Notes: generated by a model from the letters alone, not told the origin. 22,532 nt of DNA from Ruthenibacterium sp. (GCA_020025255.1 JAHHSK010000031.1:1-22532); one strand, 5' to 3'. Numbered from the stretch's first letter, positions 14,673-22,532 are shown. Numbers and translations: made by a program.

Positions 14673-15107
14673 GTGTTGAACGGAATACCCAAGATCCTTT
14701 CGCCGGAGCTGCTAAAGGTTCTGTGTGAAATGGGGCACGGGGATGAAATCATTTTGGCAGATGGGAATTTTCCCGTACAAAGCATTGGAAAAAATGCGGT
14801 AGTCATACGGGCCGATGGCCATTCGGTCCCGGCGCTGCTGGATGCGGTTCTGGAGCTGATGCCGCTGGATCAGTATAGTGAAAAACCAGCGGCACTGATG
14901 CAGGTTGTACCAGGCGACCCGTGCGTGCCGACCATTTGGGAGGAATATAAAGCCATTTTGGAAAAGCACAAGGCAGACAGCACTGCGATCGAAATGGAAG
15001 AACGTTTTGCGTTTTACGAAAGAGCAAAAAAAGCGTATGCGATCGTAGCCACAGGCGAACAGGCAATATACGCCAATATCCTGCTGAAAAAGGGTGTAGT
15101 GAAATGA
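14673..15107 (+). CDS. fucU: L-fucose mutarotase (RbsD/FucU family)
   Basis: This 144-residue protein interconverts the alpha and beta anomers of L-fucose, supplying the form used by fucose isomerase. The N-terminus ILSPELLKVLCEMGHGDEII and the C-terminus RFAFYERAKKAYAIVATGE...ANILLKKGV closely match FucU, with the catalytic His in MGHGDE and the family Tyr in FYERA. The start is most likely GTG 14673: AGGAGG (14658-14663) lies 9 nt upstream and the length then fits the 140-residue E. coli protein. The next TTG is an alternative, and an upstream ATG at 14550 would add a 41-residue tail with no family similarity. The stop overlaps the kinase start (ATGA), indicating translational coupling. Confidence 0.94.
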   Translation: MLNGIPKILSPELLKVLCEMGHGDEIILADGNFPVQSIGKNAVVIRADGHSVPALLDAVLELMPLDQYSEKPAALMQVVPGDPCVPTIWEEYKAILEKHKADSTAIEMEERFAFYERAKKAYAIVATGEQAIYANILLKKGVVK

Positions 15108-16537
15108 CACAAACAAAAAAAGTGCTTGCCTTTGATTTTGGAGCGTCCAGCGGACGGGCAATCCTGGCTTGTTTTGAAAACAGCCGCCTTTCAATAGAAG
15201 AGATCCACCGCTTTGAAAACAACCCCGTGATGCGGAACGGGCATTTGTGCTGGAACTTTCCGGAGCTGTTGGAGCATGTGAAGGAGGGGGTGCGCCGCGC
15301 CGGCAGCATCGACAGCCTTGGATTCGACACTTGGGGAGTGGATTTCGGGCTGTTGGATGAAGAAGGCGAGCTGATCGAGTATCCGGTGCATTACCGTGAT
15401 GAGCGGACACAGGGAATGGTAGAGCAAGCACTGAAAAAAATGGATGCCGATCGTCTGTATGCCGCCACCGGCACACAGATCATGGCAATCAACAGTCTGT
15501 TTCAGCTGCTGGCACTTCAAAGGCAGGAGCCGGAGCTGCTGGAAAAAGCTCATACGCTGTTGTTTATGCCGGATCTGTTTGCTTACGCGCTGTGCAAAAA
15601 GAAAAACTGCGAACGAAGCATCGCTTCCACTGCGCAGATGCTGGATTTGGAAAAGGGATGCTGGAGCGGCAGCGTGCTGGAAGCGTTTTCACTGCCCGGA
15701 CATCTGCTGAATGAGCCGACCGCTTCGGGAACCGTGATCGGACAGCTGGAAAGCGGAGCAAAGGTGATCGCGGTGGCGGGCCATGATACGCAATGTGCCG
15801 TTGCAGCGATGCCGACCACAGCGCAGGATGCCGCATTCTTGTCCTGCGGAACGTGGAGCCTGCTGGGCTGCGAGCTGGATGCTCCGGTGCTCACGCGCGA
15901 AAGCCGTGAACGGGGGCTTTCCAATGAACTTGGCGCAAATGGCAAAATAAACTATCTGAAAAATATCATAGGGCTTTGGCTGATTCAGGAAAGCCGCCGC
16001 GAATGGAAACGGCAGGGCCAGGATTACAGCTATGCTGATTTGGAAAGGCTTGCGCTGAAAGAACCCGCACTGCGCAGCTTCATCGATCCGGATGATCCGA
16101 TATTCACGCCGCCAGGCGATCTGCCGGGGCGTGTGCAGGAATACTGCCGCAAAACCGGTCAGCCGGTTCCGGAAAGCGTGGGACAGATCATGCGCTGCAT
16201 CTACGAAAGTCTGGCGCTGAAATACCGTTTTGCGCTTTCTCAATTGGAACAGCAGACAGGCAGGGAATTCCGCACGCTGCACATTCTGGGCGGCGGTACC
16301 AAGGATAAGCTGCTGTGCCGTCTTGCGGCAGACTGTACGGGGAAAAAGGTCGTGGCAGGGCCGATCGAAGCAACGGCACTGGGAAATATCCTGATTCAGC
16401 TTGTGACGCTGGGAGCATTGGAGGATCTGGATGCAGGGCGCCGGCTGCTGGCACAGACCGAAGAACTAAAAATCTATGATCCGGACCCGAACGCAGACTG
16501 GCAAAAAGCCTATGAACGATTTGTGAAACTGCTGTAA
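15104..16537 (+). CDS. FGGY-family kinase, RhaB-like; probable L-fuculokinase
   Basis: This 477-residue sugar kinase of the FGGY family should phosphorylate L-fuculose at O1 with ATP. The N-terminal phosphate loop AFDFGASSGRAIL, the substrate-side FDTWGVDFGLLD, the GHDTQCAV segment, SCGTWSLLG, LKNIIGLWLIQ and the C-terminal adenosine-site GGGTKDKLLCRLAAD are all seen. These blocks look like the rhamnulokinase (RhaB) branch rather than E. coli FucK. Its position between fucU (ATGA overlap) and fucI argues for L-fuculose as the natural substrate, though rhamnulose could also be used. No frame damage or missing motif was seen. Confidence 0.9.
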   Translation: MTQTKKVLAFDFGASSGRAILACFENSRLSIEEIHRFENNPVMRNGHLCWNFPELLEHVKEGVRRAGSIDSLGFDTWGVDFGLLDEEGELIEYPVHYRDERTQGMVEQALKKMDADRLYAATGTQIMAINSLFQLLALQRQEPELLEKAHTLLFMPDLFAYALCKKKNCERSIASTAQMLDLEKGCWSGSVLEAFSLPGHLLNEPTASGTVIGQLESGAKVIAVAGHDTQCAVAAMPTTAQDAAFLSCGTWSLLGCELDAPVLTRESRERGLSNELGANGKINYLKNIIGLWLIQESRREWKRQGQDYSYADLERLALKEPALRSFIDPDDPIFTPPGDLPGRVQEYCRKTGQPVPESVGQIMRCIYESLALKYRFALSQLEQQTGREFRTLHILGGGTKDKLLCRLAADCTGKKVVAGPIEATALGNILIQLVTLGALEDLDAGRRLLAQTEELKIYDPDPNADWQKAYERFVKLL

Positions 16538-16590
16538 GCAAACGAACAAGCATACAATAAAAAAGGAAAAAGAAAAGAGGAGATTTCTTT

Positions 16591-18375
16591 ATGATGTATC
16601 CGAAAATTGGGATTCGTCCCGTAATCGACGGCCGCTGGGGCGGCGTTCGCGAAAGCCTTGAAAAGCAGACTATGGGCATGGCGGAAAATGCCGCGAAGCT
16701 GATTTCCGAAACGCTGCGTTATCCGGACGGCACCCCGGTTCAGTGCGTGATCGGCTGTACAACGATCGGCGGCGGTGCCGAAGCGGCCCGCGTTGCAGAG
16801 CAGTTCAGCACGGAAAATGTCGTGGCGACTCTTTCCGTAACGCCGTGCTGGTGCTACGGAACAGAGACATTTGATATGGACCCGTCTACCATTAAGGCAG
16901 TCTGGGGCTTCAACGGGACCGAACGTCCGGGTGCTGTGTATCTGGCGGCAGTCATGGCTGCCCATGCACAGCGCGGTTTGCCGGCTTTTTCCATTTACGG
17001 ACACGATGTTCAAGAGGCATCTGACACCACGATCCCGGAGGATGTGGCCGAAAAGATCCTGCGCTTTGCCAAATGCGCGGCGGCAGTCGGCTGGATGCGC
17101 AACAAGGCATACGTCAATCTGGGCGGTGTGACAATGGGGATTGCCGGCAGCTACTGTGATGCAGATGTGTTCCAGAAATACTTCGGCATCCGCGCCGAAT
17201 GGGTCAGCATGATCGAAATTGTGCGCCGCATTTCGCTTGGAATCTATGATCCCGAAGAGTACGAACTGGCTTTGGCGTGGGTCAAGAAAAACTGCAAAGA
17301 AGGCTTTGACTGCAATGCGGGCAAAAACCTGCCGGAGGTCATTACCAAATCGAAGGTCGTACCGCCCGATCAGGACTGGGAATTTATCACAAAAATGACT
17401 ATGGTCATGCGTGATATCCTGTATGGCAACCCGAAGCTTGATGAGCTGGGCTGGCACGAAGAAGCTCTGGGCCGCAACGCTGTGGCAGGCGGTTTCCAGG
17501 GGCAGCGTCAGTGGACCGATTGGCTGCCCAATGCAGACTTTACCGAAGCGATCCTGGCATCTACGTTTGACTGGAACGGGCCGAAAATGCCCACGCCGTT
17601 TGCAACGGAAAATGATACGTGCAATGCTGTTTCCATGATGTTGGGAACACTGGTTTCCGATACCGCGCCGTGTTTTCATGATGTGCGAACCTACTGGAGC
17701 CCCGAAGCGTGCGAACGCGTTACAGGCCGCCGCCCCGAAGGGGTTGCCAAGGAAGGCTTCATCCACCTGATCAACTCCGGTGCAACTGCACTGGATGGCA
17801 GCGGTGCTTGCCATGACGCAGACGGCAGCAGCGTGATGAAACCGTTCTGGGAAATGAGCGAAAAGGATGTCCAAGCTTGCCTGGATGCAACCGATTGGTG
17901 CCGTGCAAACTATGAATATTTCCGCGGCGGCGGATTTTCAAGCCACTTCCGGTGTGCAGCAGAAATGCCGGTTACGATGCTGCGCTACAATATTGTGGAC
18001 GGAGTCGGCCCGGTTTTGCAGATTGCAGAAGGCTGGACGGCAAACCTGCCGGATGAAATCCACGATACCATTGATAAACGCACCGACCGCACCTGGCCCA
18101 CCACATGGTTTGCACCCCGCCTTACCGGTAAGGGCGCATTTACCGATGTATACAGCGTTATGGCAAACTGGGGCGCAAACCACGGCGTAACCGTTTACGG
18201 GCATGTGGGTGCGGATCTCATCACTCTGGCATCCATGCTGCGTATTCCGGTTGCGATGCACAATGTAGCGGATGAAAAAATTTATCGTCCGCATGCATGG
18301 GCAAGTTTCGGCACAGAGGATAAGCAGGCGGCCGACTATGCGGCGTGCAGACACTACGGGCCGCTGTACCGCTGA
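16591..18375 (+). CDS. fucI: L-fucose isomerase
   Basis: This 594-residue Mn2+-dependent ketol isomerase converts L-fucose to L-fuculose (and often D-arabinose to D-ribulose). The length is almost that of E. coli FucI (591). The metal-ligand positions I recall for E. coli (E337, D361, H528) map with a constant +3 shift to E340 (FATENDT), D364 (FHDVRTYW) and H531 (GANHGVTVYGH). The N-terminus PKIGIRPVIDGRWGGVRESLE is characteristic. GAGGAG lies 8-9 nt before ATG 16591, and a second ATG follows at once as an alternative. It is 53 nt after the kinase gene. A 146-nt gap with a stem-loop follows before fucO. Confidence 0.98.
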   Translation: MMYPKIGIRPVIDGRWGGVRESLEKQTMGMAENAAKLISETLRYPDGTPVQCVIGCTTIGGGAEAARVAEQFSTENVVATLSVTPCWCYGTETFDMDPSTIKAVWGFNGTERPGAVYLAAVMAAHAQRGLPAFSIYGHDVQEASDTTIPEDVAEKILRFAKCAAAVGWMRNKAYVNLGGVTMGIAGSYCDADVFQKYFGIRAEWVSMIEIVRRISLGIYDPEEYELALAWVKKNCKEGFDCNAGKNLPEVITKSKVVPPDQDWEFITKMTMVMRDILYGNPKLDELGWHEEALGRNAVAGGFQGQRQWTDWLPNADFTEAILASTFDWNGPKMPTPFATENDTCNAVSMMLGTLVSDTAPCFHDVRTYWSPEACERVTGRRPEGVAKEGFIHLINSGATALDGSGACHDADGSSVMKPFWEMSEKDVQACLDATDWCRANYEYFRGGGFSSHFRCAAEMPVTMLRYNIVDGVGPVLQIAEGWTANLPDEIHDTIDKRTDRTWPTTWFAPRLTGKGAFTDVYSVMANWGANHGVTVYGHVGADLITLASMLRIPVAMHNVADEKIYRPHAWASFGTEDKQAADYAACRHYGPLYR

Positions 18376-18418
18376 GGATCGTTTCCCGCAGGGCCGGCAG
18401 ATATGTGTGTAAAAGAAC

Positions 18419-18448
18419 GCACACGCTGCATGAAAATGCGGCGTGTGC
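18419..18448 (+). other. Intercistronic stem-loop between fucI and fucO
   Basis: A 13-bp hairpin (18419-18431 and 18436-18448, one T.G pair) closes a GAAA tetraloop. No T-run follows, so it is unlikely to be an intrinsic terminator. It may stabilise or process the fuc mRNA so that fucO is expressed at a different level. The rest of the 18376-18521 gap shows no gene with a ribosome site. Confidence 0.55.
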
Positions 18449-18521
18449 GGAAACGAAATGCAGTCGGCGGGCTTTCAGCGCAGACAATAAAAATACGATG
18501 AGATGAAAGAAGAGGTTAATT

Positions 18522-19670
18522 ATGGCAAATCGCATTGTTTTGAATACAGTCTCCTATCATGGCAAGGGGGCAATCGAAAATATTGTTCCCGAACTGAATG
18601 CGCGCGGATATAAAAAAGCATTTGTATGCTCCGATCCGGATCTTATTCGGTTTGGCGTAACAAAAAAAGTTACGGATTTAATGGATAAGGCCGGATTTGC
18701 ATATGAGGTATACAGTGATATCAAGCCAAACCCCACGATCGAGAATGTACAGACGGGCGTTGCTGCATTCAAAGCCAGCGGTGCAGACAGCATCGTGACG
18801 ATCGGCGGAGGATCTTCCATGGATACCGCAAAGGCGATCGGCATCATCATTGAAAATCCCGAATTTGCAGATGTTCGCAGCCTGGAGGGCGTTGCGCCCA
18901 CCAAAAAGCATGCGGTGTTCACGATTGCGGTGCCCACCACCGCAGGCACCGCAGCGGAGGTTACGATCAATTATGTTATTACCGATGTGGAAAAAAAGCG
19001 CAAATTCGTGTGCGTAGATACCAATGATATCCCGGAAATTGCGGTTGTGGATCCCGATATGATGAGCAGCATGCCCAAAGGATTGACTGCGGCTACCGGT
19101 ATGGATGCACTGACCCACGCGATAGAGGGCTACATTACGAAGGGCGCATGGGAAATGACAGATATGTTCCACCTCAAAGCCATTGAGCTGATTGCAAAGC
19201 ATCTGCGCGGTGCGGTTGCCAATACGCCGGAAGGCCGCGAAGGAATGGCATTGGCACAGTATATTGCAGGAATGGGATTTTCCAATGTCGGGCTGGGCAT
19301 TGTTCACAGCATGGCACACAGCCTGGGGGCTGTATATGATACGCCGCACGGGGTGGCAAATGCGATCCTGCTGCCTACGATCATGGAGTACAATGCACCG
19401 TGCACAGGGGAAAAATACCGCGATATTGCAAAGGCGATGGGCGTGCAGGATACCGCTTCCATGACGCTGGAAGAAGCCCGCGCAGCCGCCTGCAAGGCGG
19501 TGAAGCAGCTGAGTGTGGACGTTGGCATCCCGGCAGATCTGAAAGAGATCGTTAAGCCGGAGGATCTGCAGTTCCTTGCGGAAAGTGCCTATGCAGATGC
19601 ATGCCGTCCGGGCAACCCGCGCGATACCAGTGTGGAAGAAATTGTTGAACTGTACAAAAAACTCCTGTAA
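18522..19670 (+). CDS. fucO: Lactaldehyde reductase / 1,2-propanediol oxidoreductase
   Basis: This 382-residue iron-dependent group III alcohol dehydrogenase reduces L-lactaldehyde from FucA to L-1,2-propanediol with NADH under anaerobic conditions. The NAD-binding GGGSSMDTAKA loop is at about residues 95-105. The iron ligands are D195 and H199 (GMDALTHAIEGY), H262 (VHSMAHSLGA) and H276 (TPHGVAN), shifted by one from the E. coli FucO positions. The length equals that of E. coli FucO. AAGAGG lies about 6 nt before ATG 18522. It is the last gene of the fuc operon and closes the redox balance of fucose fermentation. No propanediol dehydratase genes are in the window. Confidence 0.95.
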   Translation: MANRIVLNTVSYHGKGAIENIVPELNARGYKKAFVCSDPDLIRFGVTKKVTDLMDKAGFAYEVYSDIKPNPTIENVQTGVAAFKASGADSIVTIGGGSSMDTAKAIGIIIENPEFADVRSLEGVAPTKKHAVFTIAVPTTAGTAAEVTINYVITDVEKKRKFVCVDTNDIPEIAVVDPDMMSSMPKGLTAATGMDALTHAIEGYITKGAWEMTDMFHLKAIELIAKHLRGAVANTPEGREGMALAQYIAGMGFSNVGLGIVHSMAHSLGAVYDTPHGVANAILLPTIMEYNAPCTGEKYRDIAKAMGVQDTASMTLEEARAAACKAVKQLSVDVGIPADLKEIVKPEDLQFLAESAYADACRPGNPRDTSVEEIVELYKKLL

Positions 19671-19704
19671 AGAGCTTGCCGGCATGACGCTGCCGGGAAA
19701 ACAT

Positions 19705-19758
19705 CGATAAAAACACAGCGCCGCAGCGGCCCATTGGGCTGGCTGCGGCGCTGTGTTT
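19705..19758. terminator. Bidirectional terminator between fucO and nth
   Basis: A perfect 17-bp inverted repeat (19711-19727 and 19742-19758) encloses a 14-nt loop between convergent genes. The minus strand continues with TTTTTA, while the plus strand has only the TTT within the stem end. It should terminate nth well and fucO at least partly. Confidence 0.82.
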
Positions 19759-19828
19759 GATTGTAGATGCCGGTATGGCAAAGGCGGGAAGAAGCCGGCG
19801 TAAAGAGGCATAAGCACCGCCTTTTATG

Positions 19829-20470
19829 TCACAAAAGGGATTTTTTGCCGGTGCGGCAGATTTCGCGCAGACAGCACTGCTCACAATTTGCCTTGCGTGC
19901 GGTGCAGATAACGCGCCCATGCATGACACAGCGGTGACAGAAATCATTCGATTCCTCCGGCGGCAGCACCTTGACCAAGGCGCGCTCCACCTTTACGGGG
20001 TCTTTCGTATCCGAAACAAAGCCGATGCGGTTTGCCATGCGGATGCAATGGGTATCGGCCACCACAGCAGGCAGGCCGAAGATATCGCCGCGGATCAGGT
20101 TGGCGCTTTTGCGCCCGACACCGGGCAGACGCAGCAGATCCTCCATGGCCTGGGGCACTTTTCCGCCGTATTCCTGCATCAGCATATTGGCCATACCGTA
20201 TAGATCGCGTGCCTTGCTTTTGCCAAGGCCGCAGGGACGGATGATCGCTTCGATCTCCTGCGGCAGTGCGCCGGCAAGGGCTTCCAGCGTGGGGTACTTT
20301 GCAAACAGCTCTTGTGTCACGATGTTTACACGCGCATCGGTGCACTGCGCAGAAAGCCGCACGCTGACAAGCAGCTGCCATGCTTCGTGATAAGTAAGCG
20401 AGCATTCGCTGATAGGGTATTCCTGTTTCAAACGTTCGACGATCAGCCGGGTATCTGCCTTTGTGCGCAT
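19829..20470 (-). CDS. nth: Endonuclease III (DNA glycosylase/AP lyase)
   Basis: This 213-residue base-excision repair enzyme removes oxidised pyrimidines and nicks abasic sites. The helix-hairpin-helix LLRLPGVGRKSANLI supplies the catalytic lysine, and the catalytic Asp lies in VVADTHCIRMANRIG. The C-terminal Fe-S loop has the standard CX6CX2CX5C spacing (CTARKANCEQCCLREIC). The start at 20470 has AAAGGGG upstream on the minus strand and aligns with family N-termini; an extension to 20668 has no similarity and crosses the promoter. It is a single gene, divergent from glyA. Confidence 0.97.
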   Translation of the reverse strand: MRTKADTRLIVERLKQEYPISECSLTYHEAWQLLVSVRLSAQCTDARVNIVTQELFAKYPTLEALAGALPQEIEAIIRPCGLGKSKARDLYGMANMLMQEYGGKVPQAMEDLLRLPGVGRKSANLIRGDIFGLPAVVADTHCIRMANRIGFVSDTKDPVKVERALVKVLPPEESNDFCHRCVMHGRVICTARKANCEQCCLREICRTGKKSLL

Positions 20471-20494
20471 GGACAACGCCCCTTTCTTCGACCT

Positions 20495-20503
20495 ATCATA
20501 CCA
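20495..20503 (-). promoter_or_regulatory. Extended -10 promoter for nth
   Basis: On the minus strand, TGGTATGAT forms an extended -10 element (TATGAT at 20495-20500), 25 nt before the nth start. The -35 region is only T-rich, with no clear TTGACA match. Confidence 0.55.
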
Positions 20504-20562
20504 TATTTTGCAAGGGCAAAAAAGGGGGCAGAACAAAAAAGCGGAGAATGGATGCGCGCCCC

Positions 20563-20591
20563 TTGTGAAAGCAGATACTGCGTGATACAAT
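20563..20591 (+). promoter_or_regulatory. Promoter for glyA
   Basis: TTGTGA (20563-20568) and TACAAT (20586-20591) are 17 nt apart. Transcription would start near 20598, giving a leader of about 45 nt before glyA. Confidence 0.72.
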
Positions 20592-20642
20592 GAAGGCAGA
20601 CACGATGCAGCATAACGGCAGCGGTAAAAAAAGGAGGGCACT

Positions 20643-21896
20643 ATGTACAGAGAAATGCTGGATACCATTGGATTTGTAGAAAATTACGATCCCGAAATCG
20701 CAAGTGCGATCCGGGCGGAACTGGGCCGTCAGCGCGAAAATATCGAATTGATCGCATCCGAAAATATTGTTTCACCCGCTGTAATGGCGGCAATGGGCAC
20801 AGTGTTGACCAATAAATATGCGGAAGGCTATCCGGGGCATCGGTATTACGGCGGATGCCGCTATGTGGATACCGTGGAAGAAATTGCACGCAGCCGAGCC
20901 TGTCAGCTGTTCGGGGCGCAGCATGCCAATGTGCAGCCGCATTCAGGGGCGCAGGCAAACCTTGCGGTCTACTTTGCGCTTTTGCAGCCGGGCGATACGG
21001 TTCTGGGCATGGATCTTTCCAACGGAGGACACCTGACGCACGGCAGCCCGGTGAATCTGAGCGGAAAATACTATCATTTCGTTTCATACGGCGTGGATGA
21101 AAACGGATATCTCGACTATGATGCGCTTTTGGAAAAAATACGCACCCATAAGCCGAAGCTTGTGGTCGCGGGGGCTTCGGCCTATTCGCGCACGATCGAT
21201 TTTGAACGCATTGCAAAGGATGCGCACGATAACGGCGCGCTTTTTATGGTGGATATGGCGCATATCGCGGGCTTGGTTGCGGCGGGGCTTCATCCGAATC
21301 CGGTGCCTTATGCCGATGTTGTGACAAGCACGACGCATAAAACCTTGCGCGGCCCGCGCGGGGGCTTGATTTTGTGCCGCAGTGAATATGCGAAAATCAT
21401 CGACAAGGCGATTTTCCCCGGCACGCAGGGCGGCCCGCTGGAGCATGTGATCGCGGCAAAGGCCGTGTGTTTCGGGGAGGCACTGCGCCCGGAATTCCGC
21501 GAATACCAGAAAAAGATCGTAGAAAATGCAAAAATGCTGGCCGATGCGCTGCTGGCCGAAGGTGTGGGTCTTGTTTCAGGCGGAACCGATAACCATTTGA
21601 TGACGGTGGATCTGCGCGGCACGGGGGTGACGGGCAAGGAGCTGGAGCAGCGGCTGGATGAAGTGCACATCACGGCAAACAAGAATACCGTGCCGAATGA
21701 TCCGCAATCGCCGTTCGTTACATCCGGGCTTCGCATCGGTACCCCTGCGATCACGACACGCGGCTTCGGCAGCGCGGAAATGAAGCAGATCGCACAATGG
21801 ATCGCGGCATGCATATTCCGTTTTGAAGAGGAAAAAACGGCGATCGCCGCCGGGGTAAAGGCACTGACGGAACGCTTCCCGCTGTACGAAGCATAA
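20643..21896 (+). CDS. glyA: Serine hydroxymethyltransferase
   Basis: This 417-residue PLP enzyme interconverts serine and tetrahydrofolate with glycine and 5,10-methylene-THF, the main source of one-carbon units. The family blocks are intact: IELIASENIVSPAV, NKYAEGYPGHRYYGG, QPHSGAQANLAVY, MVDMAHIAGLVAAG, and the PLP lysine K233 in TSTTHKTLRGPRGG. GTPAITTRGF lies near the C-terminus. The length is normal for bacteria. AGGAGGG lies about 5 nt before the ATG. It is transcribed divergently from nth and is followed by a GNAT gene on the same strand. Confidence 0.98.
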   Translation: MYREMLDTIGFVENYDPEIASAIRAELGRQRENIELIASENIVSPAVMAAMGTVLTNKYAEGYPGHRYYGGCRYVDTVEEIARSRACQLFGAQHANVQPHSGAQANLAVYFALLQPGDTVLGMDLSNGGHLTHGSPVNLSGKYYHFVSYGVDENGYLDYDALLEKIRTHKPKLVVAGASAYSRTIDFERIAKDAHDNGALFMVDMAHIAGLVAAGLHPNPVPYADVVTSTTHKTLRGPRGGLILCRSEYAKIIDKAIFPGTQGGPLEHVIAAKAVCFGEALRPEFREYQKKIVENAKMLADALLAEGVGLVSGGTDNHLMTVDLRGTGVTGKELEQRLDEVHITANKNTVPNDPQSPFVTSGLRIGTPAITTRGFGSAEMKQIAQWIAACIFRFEEEKTAIAAGVKALTERFPLYEA

Positions 21897-22002
21897 AAAT
21901 GCCGGGGCACAAGCCCGGTGCGGCATCCGAAACGGGGCGGCGCGGGGGCCTTGCTTATGCTTTGTGCGGGGAAATGACAGTAAAAGAAAGAGGGCGCAGG
22001 CA

Positions 22003-22434
22003 CTGCAATATCGTGAATTTCAGGAAAGCGACATGGAGGAATTGGTTCGCTTTTATTTGGAGTACTACAATTCCCAAGGCGGCAGCTGGGATGCACAAAC
22101 AGCCCGGCGGCGCATTCGCCAGACAGCGTCTATGGACGATGCACTGGTGCTGATGCAGTTTGAGGGAAAAACGCTTACAGGCTTTCTTATGGGGTGGTTC
22201 AAATGCTTTGACGATACCACCGGATTTTATCTGGAAGAGATTCTGGTGTCTGCCGATTTCCAGAATAAGGGCTGCGGCAGTGATTTTATGCAGTACCTGA
22301 AAGCCGAGGTGAAACGCCGCCGCGGCAGCTGGATCGAACTGCTGACGACAACGGATGCGCGGCATCAGAATTTTTACAGCAAAAACGGATTTTCGCGTTC
22401 CGATCGGCTGGTGCTGGAATATATCGACCTGTAA
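22003..22434 (+). CDS. GNAT family N-acetyltransferase
   Basis: This protein of about 143 residues is a GCN5-related acetyltransferase. The N-terminus LQYREFQESDMEELVRFYL is typical. The acetyl-CoA motif A lies in LEEILVSADFQNKGCGSDFM (Q/R-x-x-G-x-G/A type: QNKGCG), and motif B ends in ARHQNFYSKNGFSR. The substrate is unknown; an amino group on a small molecule or protein is likely. The start is unusual. No in-frame ATG precedes the conserved N-terminus. The best ribosome site (AAAGAGGG, 21987-21994) lies 8 nt before an in-frame CTG at 22003, whereas the in-frame GTG at 21964 has no ribosome site. It lies about 106 nt after glyA with no clear terminator between them. Confidence 0.82.
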   Translation: MQYREFQESDMEELVRFYLEYYNSQGGSWDAQTARRRIRQTASMDDALVLMQFEGKTLTGFLMGWFKCFDDTTGFYLEEILVSADFQNKGCGSDFMQYLKAEVKRRRGSWIELLTTTDARHQNFYSKNGFSRSDRLVLEYIDL

Positions 22435-22532
22435 GGCGCAGCAAAGGCAGGCTTGCCGGGAAAGACGCTTCGCAGCAGGATAAGGGCATAAGACAGCGGC
22501 AAAGGAATGCAAAAAAGGAGTGCACGGCACTC
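22435..22532. other. Right-edge intergenic sequence
   Basis: No gene is visible in the last 98 bases. An AAAAAAGGAG tract at about 22512-22521 could be the ribosome site of a plus-strand gene beginning just beyond the window, but no start codon inside the window supports this. Confidence 0.3.

Noticed and set aside
18403..18501. Small basic open frame (about 32 codons) between fucI and fucO
   Set aside because: There is no ribosome site, and the frame is generated largely by the stem-loop sequence; the Arg/Lys content reflects base composition.
21899..21926. Possible terminator after glyA (CCGGG...CCCGG)
   Set aside because: The stem is only about 5 bp and has no following T-run, so it is not called; the GNAT gene may be co-transcribed.
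1..22532. CRISPR arrays, tRNA/rRNA genes, insertion sequences, prophage or toxin-antitoxin genes
   Set aside because: No repeat-spacer pattern, cloverleaf-like sequence, transposase, integrase or terminal inverted repeats were seen. All substantial open regions are accounted for by housekeeping or catabolic genes.

Overview
The window looks like a chromosomal segment of a mid-GC member of the Clostridia (Bacillota), possibly a gut Oscillospirales/Ruminococcaceae-type anaerobe. The reasons are strong AGGAGG-type ribosome sites, sigma-A-like promoters, a ZapA/U32/DUF4321/Maf gene order, a CotF-like protein, and ThiT under a TPP riboswitch. The lineage below class is an inference. No mobile element, tRNA, rRNA or CRISPR array was seen. 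Most of the window is ordinary housekeeping and catabolic DNA.

Layout. (1) 170-4423, minus: a glycogen/maltodextrin breakdown pair, glycogen phosphorylase then a cytoplasmic GH13 enzyme, from a TTGAAG-N17-TATAAT promoter to a strong terminator. (2) 4642-9703, plus: zapA, a U32/RlhA-like protein, dut, a DUF4321 membrane protein and maf, tightly spaced. Then, after a new promoter, come a MinD-like ATPase and methylglyoxal synthase, closed by a bidirectional terminator. The order resembles a shortened clostridial mre/min cluster. (3) 9794-12701, minus: four units, namely xpt, a duplicated ferritin-like/CotF-like protein, a cytidylate-kinase-like P-loop protein, and thiT with its TPP riboswitch. 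(4) 12778-19670: a DeoR-family repressor gene (minus) divergent from a complete L-fucose operon (plus): fucA, fucU, a RhaB-like kinase, fucI and fucO. A 10-bp-phased array of TTGAA(C/T) direct repeats lies next to the repressor start. (5) 19829-22434: nth (minus), divergent from glyA (plus), followed by a GNAT acetyltransferase with an apparently non-standard start.

How the parts work together. The fuc operon would interconvert fucose anomers (FucU), isomerise L-fucose to L-fuculose (FucI), phosphorylate it (kinase) and cleave it to DHAP plus L-lactaldehyde (FucA). FucO would then reduce lactaldehyde to 1,2-propanediol. No fucose transporter or fucosidase is in the window. Methylglyoxal synthase offers an overflow route for DHAP, and methylglyoxal-derived lactaldehyde could also be a FucO substrate (inference).

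The observations most worth a second look are four. They are the gapless internal duplication in the CotF-like protein that preserves two E...ExxH sets, the phased repeat array at the fuc regulator, the orphan MinD-like ATPase in a collapsed min/mre neighbourhood, and the RhaB-type kinase inside a fucose operon. I found no clearly new multi-gene system.
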